In this document: piece by piece, positions 10,846 through 21,933 of the stretch
How positions within the stretch are numbered: position 1 is the first letter of the stretch
Layout: the number at the start of each line of letters is the position of its first letter
Assembly (NCBI GenBank): GCA_029945375.1
Contig: CM057062.1
Span: 372,001 to 436,000 of the forward strand
Direction: 5' to 3'
Length of the DNA: 64,000 nt
From: Agaricus subrufescens
Lineage: Eukaryota; Basidiomycota; Agaricomycetes; Agaricales; Agaricaceae
Made by a program: the position numbers and the translations under genes
The notes under the pieces: model-generated
What the model was told of the DNA's origin: nothing
Databases searched by the model: none
What the model saw: only the letters and a program-made list of their open reading frames with translations

Positions 10846-12713
10846 TCAGACATTAAAGAACGGTTGATCAGTGTTTTGAGTTTGCTTCGCAAATGGGTTA
10901 TGGGAGCTCGCCGCACTCGTCGCTCCAGTGCGTTGAGCTATAACATGCCGCCCAGCATCCGTTTGGCCATACCTAATCGCGCAAAAAGGAGCGCATGCAT
11001 TAGCGTCTCACCAACTTGGAATAAAGAGCAGCACATACCGCAAAGCACCAATATTTCCAAACGTATCTTGACCATCATCCCTATTCGCAAACAACTGCGC
11101 CAAGTGCGCTTCATTTTCTCCGAGCTCCTTCTTCGTCTTGACATTGACCGGTTTGGCGTTTGTATAAGGCTGAGGAGTGTGGGTAGGAGAAGGTCCTGAG
11201 AGCGCAGAGAGGTTCGCTGGAGAATGAGAATCGTATGTTCCACCAAGGTTGAACGAAGGCGGAGATCGAGTGACAGGAGATTGTGCGGGAGGAGAGCCGA
11301 CGGGCGACGGTGCGAAGGGGTTGTTGGATCTATCCGGGGCTTGATCAATATCACCAGAACGTAGACATTAGAGGGATGACGTACCCAAACCCTGTTGGCT
11401 GGGGCGCGAGCTGTTGTTGCGCGAAAAGGTTCTGTTGCTGCATTTGTTGCTGCTGCTGCTGCATCTGGAGCATCTGTTGCTGGCGCATCCATTCCTCTTG
11501 TTGCTGTTGCTGTTGTTGCTGCTGCTGGGCGGCAAGTTGTTGTTGTTGGAAGGCTTGCTGCTGACGCATATACTCGGCCTGGTGGATTGGAGTCGGTAGA
11601 GATTAGGAAAAGGACAGTGACTGGCCTCACCTGCGCAGCCTCCTGCTCCATCTGCTGTTGATAAGGGTTAAAGGACGTAAATTGAGGTTGGACCGATGTA
11701 AACTGTTGTTGGACAGTGTACTGAGGCTGAAGTCCAACCGCATATGGTGTCGGATCGAGCAGAGGGAAGGGGTTGTTGCTGGGGCTGGGACTGCAAGACA
11801 CGTCAGAACCACCATCGGAGGGCGGTGGCATAGAGACTTACAGCTGGTTTTGATCATCGAACAAGGCGGCGGCATTCGAGTCATCGACGGCGTGTTTTCT
11901 CTTCTCCTCCTCGTCCTTGCTGAGTTGGATGGCCTCCTGAAGCTCCCGATCCTCGGCAGCGGCCTGTTCCTGGGCCAGCGTCCTCTTGCTCTCCTCAATG
12001 GCCCGTCTCAGATCGTCTTCGTCGACATTCTTTCGTCTTGAAGAGGGGCCACCACCAGCACCATTTGGCTGTCTTCGGACTTTGTTCTCGTCGCTCGGCA
12101 TGCCGAATTCGTCGCCTGCACCGTAGTCTCCGCCCGTCCCGCGGATCATACGATCGCGCATAGATGCCCGGGCGCGGCGTTCCTCGCGAAGGCGACCCTC
12201 ATCTGTGAGGAGATTGCTGATGTCCTTGGCCTTTTGCCGGACGTTGGCACCCTGGTCTTTGCCGTCCTCGTCGACGTACTGGAACTCCTTGAGGGTCTTG
12301 ACGATGTATATGTTGTCGCGGAAGTAGATGACGACGTTCTCGGATCCTTGGTGCAGACAATAGTCGAGGACCGTGAGACTCTATCTGGGGCCTGAGTGCT
12401 GCGGCGGGCGAATAGCGCGGGCGCCGGGCTTACCTTGAAGACATGGCGCCAGTTCTTGCCCTTGTCGTTGAGGCGCTTGTCGAGCATCTCCATGATCTCG
12501 ATAAAGTCATTCCTGGAAAGCGGTGAGGCGGAGGCAGGAAGTGAACAAGGCGACGGACTGATTGTAAGTCAACTGGGCAATCTCGTTCATCTGCGTTCCT
12601 GAGGGTCCCCAGGGGTCATTGGAGGTGGCATCGCGGACCTTGGCCTGCGTGTCCGAGTAGCCCTTGGTGTAGTTTTTCGTGATCCGGAGCGCGGCCTTGC
12701 CAAAGTGCTGCAT
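10846..12713 (-). CDS. Epsin (ENTH domain, UIMs, poly-Q, NPF motifs)
   Basis: Model: exons 12713-12559, 12512-12434, 12380-11842, 11790-11631, 11578-11385, 11329-11039, 10972-10846; 514 aa. Residues about 10-150 form an ENTH domain (KVRDATSNDPWGPSGTQM, DFIEIMEMLDKRLNDKGKNW, ENVVIYFRDNIYIVKTLKEF). This binds phosphatidylinositol phosphates and bends the plasma membrane at endocytic sites. Two ubiquitin-interacting motifs follow: EDDLRRAIEESK (about 200-211) and DRELQEAIQLSKDEEE (about 221-236). The tail has a poly-Gln tract and three NPF motifs (NNPFPLLDP, SNNPFAPSP, HNPFAKQ) for EH-domain partners such as Ede1/Pan1-type proteins. The protein thus links ubiquitinated cargo to clathrin/actin endocytosis. 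The first intron has an unusual donor (GTCCGT). The gene shares a short upstream region with the divergent Cys-rich gene. Confidence 0.95.
11404..11568 (-). repeat. CAG/CAA poly-glutamine tract in the epsin gene
   Basis: Exon 5 of the epsin gene is dominated by CAG and CAA codons interrupted by Met, Leu, Glu-Trp-Met and Ala. Antisense frames here read as poly-Leu, poly-Ala or poly-Cys and are artefacts of the repeat. Length is likely to vary between strains. Confidence 0.85.
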
Positions 12714-12865
12714 CGTCGTCGTCGCGGTCGATGGAGGAGCTGCCCTCCGTAATATTATTTATTTATTTTATTTCCCACTCCGGGTTAGCCACCGTGCGAA
12801 GATGGCCCGAACGGGTGCCAGGAGGACGGGCACACTGAGGACATATGCTCGCAACAGAACACGCC
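12714..12865. promoter_or_regulatory. Shared divergent promoter (epsin / Cys-rich gene)
   Basis: Only 152 bp separate the start codon of epsin (minus strand) from that of the Cys-rich protein (plus strand), so both promoters must lie here or overlap the coding ends. It contains a run of TTATT/TTTAT next to CG-rich sequence. No single factor site can be named. Confidence 0.6.
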
Positions 12866-13523
12866 ATGTCCGGTCCAAAGCGGCGGAGGCTCGCCGTCGC
12901 CCCGCGGCCCGCCCAGGCCCCCGCCGACCCGCGCAGGCTCTGCATCCCGAGCCCGGCCTGCACCGCGTGTCGCCGGTCGCTCGCCCACGGCCGCTTCCTC
13001 GTCTGTGCTCGGTAAGCGCCTGGTGTTTTGTGTGTGTTCCGGATTTTTGTCATCTCACCCAGATGTTCCGCGCCGACCTGTGTCGTGTGCTCCCGGACCT
13101 GCGACGCCGCCGATCAGCCGCCGCCATCAAAACCCGGGCCACCCCCGATGCCTTTTCCACGAGTGGCCCTCGCTAATAATAATACCCTAGGCAAACGCCG
13201 CAATTTCGCGGACGATGCCTCTCGAGAAAGCAATCCTACCGCGGGCGTTCCAAATGTACGATGCAGCGCTGAATGTCGTCATCTGTCATCAGGTTGTGGG
13301 AGAGTCGTATGTCGAAACTGCTGTTTCGAGAATTCCCAAAAGTACGTTGTCTTTTATGCTTTTATTCCCTGAAATCATCCTCGGCGGTCGGTTGTTCTTT
13401 TTTGTGTTTCTTTCTTACCATTCTTTCAGTACTACAATTACTTGTCACGATTGTCGAGATGAAAAACTAAAATCTCATCCCGATAAAAGTTATCTCACCT
13501 CTGAACATTATTCTCCCGCGTAA
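12866..13523 (+). CDS. Conserved Cys-rich (putative zinc-binding) protein
   Basis: Model: join 12866-13011, 13063-13341, 13430-13523; 172 aa. The start MSGPKRRRL gives a basic, nuclear-signal-like N-terminus. Four Cys clusters follow: CTACRRSL, then (across intron 1) CSAPTCVVCSRTC, then CSAECRHLSSGCGRVVCRNCC, then (across intron 2) CHDC. The spacing suggests two or more zinc knuckles built from CxxC pairs. Proline-rich and disordered sequence lies between them. I recall proteins of this layout as uncharacterised but conserved in Agaricomycetes. I cannot assign a named zinc-finger family. It is transcribed divergently from epsin over a 152-bp gap. Both introns fall in phase 2 and use canonical ends, and cysteines are kept in frame on both sides, which supports the model. 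Confidence 0.75.
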
Positions 13524-13803
13524 CCCGAATACGAATATATCAATTTCTGTTTTTATTTAACGCCTCTACTCCTATCTCCGTCGAAAATCTATTAAATCCG
13601 CCTATCCGACGACATGCTTGAGAATAAGAACAACAAACCATTCGTGCTTTTCGGCTCCCCCCCTCCTTCCATCATGCCACATTTTTTCTGATTTGACAAC
13701 ATCTCCACTGTGGGATACCAACCTACCTAGCTACTTTTGACACTTTCTTGCGAGGTGCTCGTAGAAAATATTTTTTTCCATATCACCGATGACTATTACC
13801 GTT

Positions 13804-14120
13804 CCATATCACCGACTGCTGCCTCCTGGTCAACAAACCTACCTGTGCGCGCGCGCTGGTATTGTAGTATCACCTTAAACGCGACCATCAAACACAAAAT
13901 CGTCATTCGGACAAGGACCACATCCGATCTCAAACATATTCCTTGCAGAGAACATTCCGTATCACCGACTACACTTTTATCAAATATTTGGGTAAGAGTC
14001 TACCCTGCACGCGCGCCGATAATGTAGTATCACCCCAAACACAATTATCAAATACACAGAGAGTCATCGACCTAAGTCGGACAAGCACCATACCCGATTT
14101 CAGAAATGATTCATTCCCAG
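13804..14120. repeat. Diverged tandem duplication, about 155-170 bp per unit
   Basis: Two adjacent copies share anchors in the same order: ATCACCGACT (about 13808 and 13960), a GCGCGCGC-rich patch, GTAGTATCACC (about 13865 and 14024), and CGGACAAG followed by ACCA..CCGAT (about 13908 and 14078). Offsets grow from 152 to 170 bp, so small indels have accumulated. It sits between the convergent Cys-rich and P450 genes and codes for nothing I can recognise. Confidence 0.65.
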
Positions 14121-14379
14121 GCACCACCAATCTTAAATAATAAAAAAACAATGACAGACAAAAAAGATCAATATATAAAAATTGAATTTTCTTTACACGT
14201 GGGGGGTATGACGAAAGTATTGTACACACAGTATATCTGTCGTTGTACAATTTAAACAAATGCTACTTGATAAAAAAAAAATCCATGCAAATGTAAAAAA
14301 GATCACCCCCCATTAACGAGGATCATCTTCAACTTTAAAAAGTCTCGTTTCTTTTAATTTAATTTTTTTTTTAAAAAAA

Positions 14380-16855
14380 TCAATGTCCCGAAGTGGCTTT
14401 ATGAAATTTAACCCATAAACCACCCTAACAAAAACAAGGATCAGTCTTCTTTCAGAACAAAAAATAAGCAAAATTCTCACCTTGACAAACAGCGTCAACG
14501 CAGCCGCAGGCCAAATCTTCTCGACCTTCTGCCTCCCCTCCCTCTCCTTCCACACCTTCGGGGGTAACGATCCCTCCGGTTGACACTCCAAAGCCAACTC
14601 AAACCGATCAAACTGCTGCAACAACCTCACAACAAAAAACGTCATCTCATTATACGCATAATTCTTCCCAATGCACTATAAAAAAACCGTGTCAGCATCT
14701 ATCCACATATATATATCATTAACGAAAGAAAAACACTCACGATACGAGGACCATGACTAAACGGCAAAAACATCCCCATATGCGTATTACACTTCGCCTG
14801 AGTCTCCGGATTCAACCATCTCTCAGGTTTAAACTCATCCGCATCCTCCCCCCACAACGCCTTATTCCTCTGCGTCAAAAGCGGTAACCAAGTAACAGTC
14901 GTATTGGCAGGCATAAATAACGGTGATTCTCTTGATTGACTTTGTCGTTCCGAAAATGGATAAGAATGATCTGAGCCCGGTAATAAACACGGTGCGTCGC
15001 GGGATTCTCTGACGTTGAGTGGCACGGGAGGGAATAGTCGTAATGTCTCGTTGATGACTGCTCGAACTGGGATATATGTGGGCATACATGTCTTGTTTTG
15101 GGGTAAGAGAAAGCTTACTGTATCGGAGTTGATGAATCTGGTCGATTGTAGGGAAAGCATGTGATCCACAATGTTCTAAGACTTCAGCGCGCATTTTCTC
15201 CGCAATTTCGGGGTGAATCGCCATAAAGTAAGTGATGTACGTGAGTACACACGCGGTCTGTAAAAAATCTGTCAGTTCTCCCCTCAAACATCTCAATTCA
15301 GTTTCAAGACTCACCGTATCGCGTGATGCCAATAACATGCTCAACAATTGATCGCGAATAAGTACCGGATCTGCCAAGAAAAAACAACTTTAAAAATTGA
15401 ACATAACAAGAACACAATCCAACTGACCTTGGGTTGAATCCGCGAGATGTTGCAAAAAAGTTTTATCTCCAAGTGGACTAGTCTTCGTGTCAATCATCTT
15501 GTTATCGTCCAGCGCCTTCTTGACAAGCGGATCCAACCACTCGGCAATAACCTCCGCATGTTTCTGATTCCGATCCTTGAACATCTCCAATAGCGGCCAC
15601 AAATAGCCAATGCGGGCGCGCTTCATGATATTCATCTGGGCTTCATCGAAAGCATTAACAAATGATCCCCAAGTATCCTCCGTAGCAGATCCCTTCGGTC
15701 CCATCGGCGTATTGCCAGGTTTAGGAAGCGAAGCGGACAGCGTATCCAAGTTGACACCAAAGAGAAATTCAGAGGCAGCGTCCAAGGCGAAGCGGGAATA
15801 AAGATCTTGGGCGTCACATGCTTCATTATTCGCAGCGCAATTTGAGAGATGTGAGAGCGTTTTGGAAGAATAGGTTTCGAATATTTCGAAATCGTAGAAT
15901 CGATCTCGGGCAAAGAAGGGGCGTGCGGTGCTACGGTGCTATTGAAAGATTCGAATCAGAATGCTTGATATTTTTGTGGCCTTTTTGGAGTGGGCGGCTG
16001 TGATAAATGGGACTAACCATTCTCCATATCTGTTGGGAAGAGTATTAATTATTGCGTTCTGATGAAGGCTGTGCCTGAGTCCACTTACATCATCGTCGCG
16101 ATTAAAAATTCCTTCACCGAGCAGTGTCTCCCTGTTTAAATTTTTTTGTTTAGTAAGATGTGAAGTATGTTGGAGTTTCACGTACATTCTCTCCTTTTGA
16201 GCTCTCCCGCGCCAAAAGTTCTTGAACCCAGTCGAGAGGATGTAATTAATGTGCTCTCGATCCATGGTGATTATCTAGAAGCATGATGCCGTCAGTCAGC
16301 GTTTGTTTCAGGAAAAGAGATAAGAGCGAAATTGCATATAACAGAGGGCCCCTAATCCAATTACCCACTTCAGCTTTATTTTAAAGCCGACGCGGAAATC
16401 AAGGGTCATCCTATTATCCAGAATAACAGATATCGTCTCTTGGAAACACTCACATTGTCTCCCCAGAGTATCCGTACATTAAGTGTCGTACATTGATACT
16501 CTTCAAAGAGCTGCAGGTATACATCAAGGATGTAGCTCGTTTTGAATGCTCCCATCATTCTAAATAAAATGTCAAGGTTGCCAGGCCACCTGCCGACCAC
16601 ACAAGGCACGGGCTTTGCACCCAACTGCTCCGCCAGTCTCCGCTGTCTGCGAGCAGAGTACGCGCCCTTCAAAGGAGCCCAGGAGAGAAAGAAGAGGATA
16701 TAGGCCAGAGGTGCGAAAAGTCCCAGGCGGATGCCATTGAACGAGAGCAAAGCGTACAGCACAGCGGAGGGGACAGCAAAGGCAGCAAAGAGGTCTCTGG
16801 CGATCCGCGCACGAAAGTTGGCTGGATGTGCGGACAGGACTGATCTGCTGGGCAT
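14380..16855 (-). CDS. Cytochrome P450 (CYP63-like, 10 exons)
   Basis: Model: exons 16855-16454, 16274-16186, 16131-16089, 16029-16018, 15938-15428, 15370-15315, 15257-15119, 15066-14741, 14675-14481, 14424-14380; 605 aa, all phases consistent. Two hydrophobic N-terminal segments (residues about 20-75) anchor it in the ER. Exon 4 is a 12-nt microexon (IWRM) that completes DDDIWRMHRSTARPFF, a conserved helix C region. The I-helix is LLASRDTTACVLTYIT. ETLR at 424-427 is the ExxR motif, and KPERW follows. The heme loop is FSHGPRICIG, with the ligand Cys527 as the first codon of exon 9. All hallmarks are intact, so the enzyme is probably an active monooxygenase. The sequence resembles the CYP63/CYP5037 type of basidiomycetes (alkane, fatty acid or xenobiotic oxidation). 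The substrate is not predictable. It needs a P450 reductase encoded elsewhere. Intron 1 is long (179 nt). Confidence 0.93.
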
Positions 16856-19800
16856 GGCGGGGTGGGGTGCAGAGCCAGCCGAGGAGGCAGACAGTCTTTT
16901 ATAGAACTGTCGGGCAGGAGTCCAATCACACGTCCGGGGCCTGGTGATGCATGGACGGCCTTCCCTGTCGAGCAAATTCAAGCACCGTGGTAGCGACTCG
17001 CCTAAGCATCAAGGAGGAAACAAGGATGGTGCCGATTTCCCCGCCACCGCGCCAAACACGCGCACACTCGGTGCAGTTTTCGTCCCGAGATCTGCATTCT
17101 CACTTTGCCTATCACCACAAGCTCCCAAGCTCTCCCAGGGCCTAGTTCCTTTTTGGCTTTGTTCTATCCCCCACCTGGACCCTTGGTATCTCCATTTGCC
17201 TCGTTTTCTGGCGCGGAAACACGCTCCTGGCATTTCTGTGCGACCGAGCCCGCTGCGCCGAGCGTCCTGCCTTAGCCCCGGGTTTGATAACTGCTAATAA
17301 CCTTCTGACGACACGGCTTCATTAACGTGCCCACTCGGCGACCTGTTTGCGACATATTTCCGGCAGTTTTGCAAACGCGAAGAGCACACCTGACAATGTC
17401 AGCAGGTCGTACTATCACGAAATCCATCTTCTTGATGACATTCTAATTTCCGTCATCACCCGCATTGCCTCTCAACCACTCATCCCTACAATACATCATA
17501 AATCTATCATCCAGATATCTGGGTCAAGATCTTATCATACATTTGTGGGCAAGTTGCGCGTGGTGCCCCTCCAAACCCTAAGGCTTCGTCTGTCAAACCG
17601 CCGTTAATCGATCGTTAGCCACCCGCGGATCTTCACCGCTTTCTTCTGACTCACTCTTATGTTCTGCGGTTTCAGCAGGCTTTCAACGAAGGAATGTTTT
17701 TTTCCAGGAGTCACGTTACAGACGTATCCGCTGGCTCCGCACATTCCTAAATTCAATTCAGGAACCATCTGTCGGTCCGGCTAACGATCATCAAACCTCT
17801 GTACATTTTCTATGTACATACTTGCAATTGCTACATTCCGACAAGTGCGATAATTGCGGATGCCAGTTATCCAAGGCTTTCCTTGCGAAATCCGGGTGAT
17901 CATGCATCGTCGTGTTATAAATACACAGGTAAACGCGTCTCCAGTGATTTAATTTCCTTCTCCAGTCAACTTCTATTCATTTTCTGCTGGAAGAACCTCA
18001 TCCTGGATGAATAGCTTGGGAACATACGGTGTATATTTTCTCCGGTCCAGCCTCGAGGGCCAAGACAATGTTATACGACATATCTATCTATCTGTCTATC
18101 TATCTATCTATGCGCCATCGTTCCTGGAACCTATGCACGTACCTCGACTCACCAACATTTCGGCGTCTGCAGTGGATAGATGCTATTGACGCCGAATCCG
18201 GTATCCTAAAATGGAGTCAATGGAGAGGCATTACGGGTCAACTAATTTTATGCCACTCTCTAATTACCCCCTTGTCCGGTCCGCACTCCATGTGCCAACA
18301 TCTGGTAATGAAAATTCGCCCAGTGCCGGAGCTCATTCTATCACCATCCTCCCCTTGCCTTTATTCGACTTTGCACATATCGATGTACTTCCAATGTCAA
18401 GATTGGTTTAAACCCATCCATCCATCTCATTGGCATGAGGATTCCACGAGTCGCTCTCAATCCGACTATCCAGGAAATCTTGGGCGACAAACGGACTAGC
18501 GAGGAACGTGTCTATCAGAAACCTGCCGCATTTTCCCCCTGCTACTCTGAGTTCAGACAGTTTACATTCTTAGACTGCACAGGATCCGTGATTTTCACTT
18601 ACTCTCATCAACGTTCTTGTGATACACGTGTTTCTTTCCTTTCGCACCTGTGAGTAAATCGGATTTTTTTTCATGGAACATTATGACGTTTCGATTAACA
18701 GCTATCAGGGGCCCTGGGCCCCAAGTGAATAGGTGCTAACAAATTGGAGCGGTAACCCGTGTGTTTGTCAACGCAGAATTCGCAGTAAAGGAGGCTAATA
18801 GTGCTAAAACTGGGGACGGCTCTTGTCAAGTACCGATGGTGTTTTGGTATGTTTTTACCCATTTAGATCGAGAAGCCAAGAATTGGACGATTGTAAGCCT
18901 ATTGGCTGAGTGCCGATAGGGGGCTTGTATTGTGTCATTGCAAAGCCCCATGGGCTCTTCTGACTTGACCTGTATCTGCTTGCCTTGATGCTTACTTATT
19001 TGCTCGTTCCCCGAGGCATTAATCTCGCATTTTATCCAAAAATGGAGTGTATGAGGGTGACAGGAAGCCTTCCTTCACGACGGTCTAAACCAACATGTTT
19101 CTGGAAGGTGATGAAGGTATTGAAATTGTTCGTTATTACCTTTTGTAGGGCTCGGACGCAAGACTCTTCCGTCTTTGACCTGTTCAAACCACATGCTTTA
19201 CTCCAACGGTCGAGGACACATTTGTATTACCCCCCTCCCGCTCATGTCAACATCCTGATTACACATTTCATTACCGTATTCACCGCACCTACCGTCACTT
19301 CATAAACCGTGTCGCTGTGACTCGCAAGCGCTTTGTGAACTGCAGCATACTGACCTCCGATGCACGCACTTCAGGCCGCAAGCAAGTATATTGAAACACG
19401 CTCGGTCCATATTGATACGTAATTGGTTCGGCCATCAGACGCGCCACCCTGCGTCTTTCAATATAAGGCGCTTTGCGCTTAGCTGATCAAAATTCACTTC
19501 AACTCGTAAACAGATTCTGACCCTTTAATCTAAAGCCGAACTGAAATCTCAGTTGCCAGCTGCACACGACGTATAGACGTGGTTGTACATTTACCAACGA
19601 TTCCCAGGCACTAGACAATGCATTTCACTGGGCATGGGCATCGGCACCGAGCGCTGACCGAGAGAGTGATACTCACAAATGGAATGAGGTGGACTGTGCA
19701 TAGGCCGTAGAAACCGGAAAATATCTTTCTATATCTCAATGGAGTAAGACTCTAATGACGGTCGTCCCACCTTCAGACAAGTCAATCGGTAGACTCGGGG

Positions 19801-20488
19801 AAAAACCTCCAACAGTTGGATACTCGTGGATATCGGGTCTCCCATCTACAGGAGCATGAATAGGCCTGCTGTTTCAGCTAGATAACGGAAGCTCGTCAAC
19901 CGCTCCTCTTCTATCCTCCTATCGCATTGCCACTACTTCTAGTCCACTCCATAGCAAAGATCGGGACAGCCTTTGTCGGCTAGCCGAGGAGTTTCTCCTG
20001 ATCCTGATCCTGATCCTTTGCTCTTGATCTTGATCCGCAACGACCCACAACGCATTGCGATCGGCCTTCACCGGCTTTTGAGGGAAGCCGAAACTGGATT
20101 TCTGTTCCTAAGGCGGTGCCACTATTCGCCTCCACCATCTTCTGAGCACGCTTTGGTTCCTGTGCATCAAAACTGTTCGGAGGTTCTCCGGATATCTTTC
20201 ATACTCCTTATCTACTGCTCTTTGCTCTCTTCGTGTTGCCACACGACGAATTTGGATTTCGATGTATTTTTTTACGGCACATCTGAGATTAACGAATACC
20301 TTTGTTCATTGCATCGAACATGTATGAGTGAGTATAAAGCCGTAAGCACCACACACGAGGAATCTATTATCCACTCACGTTGTCTTACACACAAACTTAA
20401 TTTTTTATAAGACGGAAAAAAAAAAGGATTTCAGGGACGGAAATTGAAACAAGTACATATCCGTATACTAACCGTACCCGAAATTATG
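16856..20488. other. gene-poor stretch, nothing recognised
   Basis: 3.6 kb upstream of the P450. Short frames on both strands lack motifs and codon continuity. It contains a TATC microsatellite (18081-18111) and a short ATCCTG/ATCTTG repeat near 19995-20035. The first few hundred bases should include the P450 promoter. Confidence 0.35.
18081..18111. repeat. (TATC)n microsatellite
   Basis: Seven to eight TATC units with one TGTC interruption, in non-coding sequence. Confidence 0.9.
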
Positions 20489-21223
20489 TCACCCGGCATG
20501 TATAAGAAAACTCAACTCATCACCCATCGGAATTCGTGTATCCCTCAGTCCGATACCAGCACCATGTTTCGCCTGAGATATCAGTCTCATCAAGTTGACG
20601 ATGTCGGTGAATAAATATACCAGAGTTTTTCTGCCATTTTTAGACCAAAACACAGAGTTGTCGCTGTTGTAGGCATGGAAACTTACATCAAACTGTAGTG
20701 TCCAATACGAATCAGACTCGGGTAGGGTAGTATTCCAGAGGCGTTTGTGATTAATTTGAGTGTTAGATATGATCAAAGAAACGCGACCATTTTGCCACAA
20801 TTGTTGACTTGTACGAGTGATCAAATCTTGGGATGAAATTGAACCCTAGTTGAAATCAGCCAAGCACGTGATGGGAATGTAGTCATGACGGACAATGGTG
20901 CCGGATGCCCGAGTCCGGAGTCCGATGATGACAACGGTGATATCTCCCGCTCGGAAACAGCACTTGAGGCTGTACCGCGTTTTCGAAAACCGGTCGTATA
21001 GCATTGACACTCCCTTGTTTTCTGAGGATGCTGGAATATTTTTCAGCCTCATACGGCTATTAGATACACTCGGGTGTTTTGGCCTCAAAGCACCGAGGCT
21101 ACTCCCGAGCCAACTAATGTTGTTCCGAAGGTATCGAGCAGGTGGAAGGATGATTTTGGATAAAAGATGTTTTGAGTGGCTGGACTGTTGGAGAGACTTG
21201 TGACGTCTCCTCTCCTCGGGCAT
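20489..21223 (-). other. Possible uncharacterised gene or remnant
   Basis: Two neighbouring minus-strand open frames (21223-20846 and 20824-20489) are separated by about 20 bp. They read mildly protein-like (CCFRAGDITVVIIGLRTRA; GRVSLIISNTQINHKRLW). A plausible GTAAGT donor follows WTLQFD. I cannot find a start with good context, a family, or a complete splice pattern. This may be a decayed gene. Confidence 0.2.
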
Positions 21224-21371
21224 ACACCCAAAGCTACAAGTAATGTTTTCATGAACTTAACTTCATTCATGACTTCATGGCGTCTATCAAGTTGGAGTCT
21301 TAGAACCAGGAGGCAGAGGGTTCAACTAGAACTCACACCACCACCTACTATAGCTCGTATTCTTGTCTCCT

Positions 21372-21468
21372 ATGCAAATTCAAGAATCTCTGGGAGCTAC
21401 TCTGGACGGTGGAAACTTTATCGAAGTAAATGGGCCTAACAGTGTGATCCATGTCGAGTCTGATACCA
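21372..21468 (+). pseudogene. Orphan first exon of a NACHT gene
   Basis: A lone copy of the NACHT-family exon 1. It starts ATG at 21372, reads MQIQESLGATLDGGNFIEVN..., and stops at 21468 in phase 1 directly before a perfect GTAAGC donor. It is most like exon 1 of copy 6 (shared GGNxxEVNGPNSVIHV). No exon 2 (GCHPGTREEY, P-loop) follows before the next copy's own exon 1 at 21934. The rest of this gene has been deleted, or the exon was duplicated alone. Confidence 0.75.
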
Positions 21469-21933
21469 GTAAGCATGCTCCTACATCGAGCACCGTCCAC
21501 GCTGACAATCGGTTTACCCTCCCTTCCTTGGATTCAAGTTCACTGCTTATCGTAGCCTACACCTCAGGCTGGTTACCGTTTTTGCTTTTCATAAAAGCTG
21601 AACCCAATGGTCGGTTCCCTCTTTCCCCGCTTATGACGGCATGTGGTTTCGGCGTGCAAGTTTGAACACGAACAACTCATGTGGCGGGTGTGGATATAGG
21701 TTTGTGGTAGTATGGACTCACTGTCTCTAAATCTATTTAGTCTACAGATTTCTGCGACAACCTGGAGTTAGCATTGCCGGGTGTAACATCGCGATTGACA
21801 TTCAGGCGGGAACGTTGACCAGGGACTTTTAATGATCCTGACAGACTTTTAATTTGCAAGGAATCTATTCAATTGAAACCTGATAACCACGAGGTCGAAG
21901 CACGACTCACTGCGACCCGCATTCCCGTTTGCT

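Noticed and set aside
11283..11661. Plus-strand frames rich in Cys, Ala or Leu
   Set aside because: They are antisense readings of the epsin poly-Gln CAG/CAA repeat.
5606..16855. A terpenoid biosynthetic gene cluster (terpene synthase plus P450)
   Set aside because: The two genes are 7.5 kb apart with nucleoside hydrolase, epsin and a Cys-rich gene between them; nothing else in the region looks biosynthetic.
16944..17607. Plus-strand frames upstream of the P450 as a divergent gene
   Set aside because: No motif, no codon continuity and no coherent exon structure; probably P450 promoter sequence.
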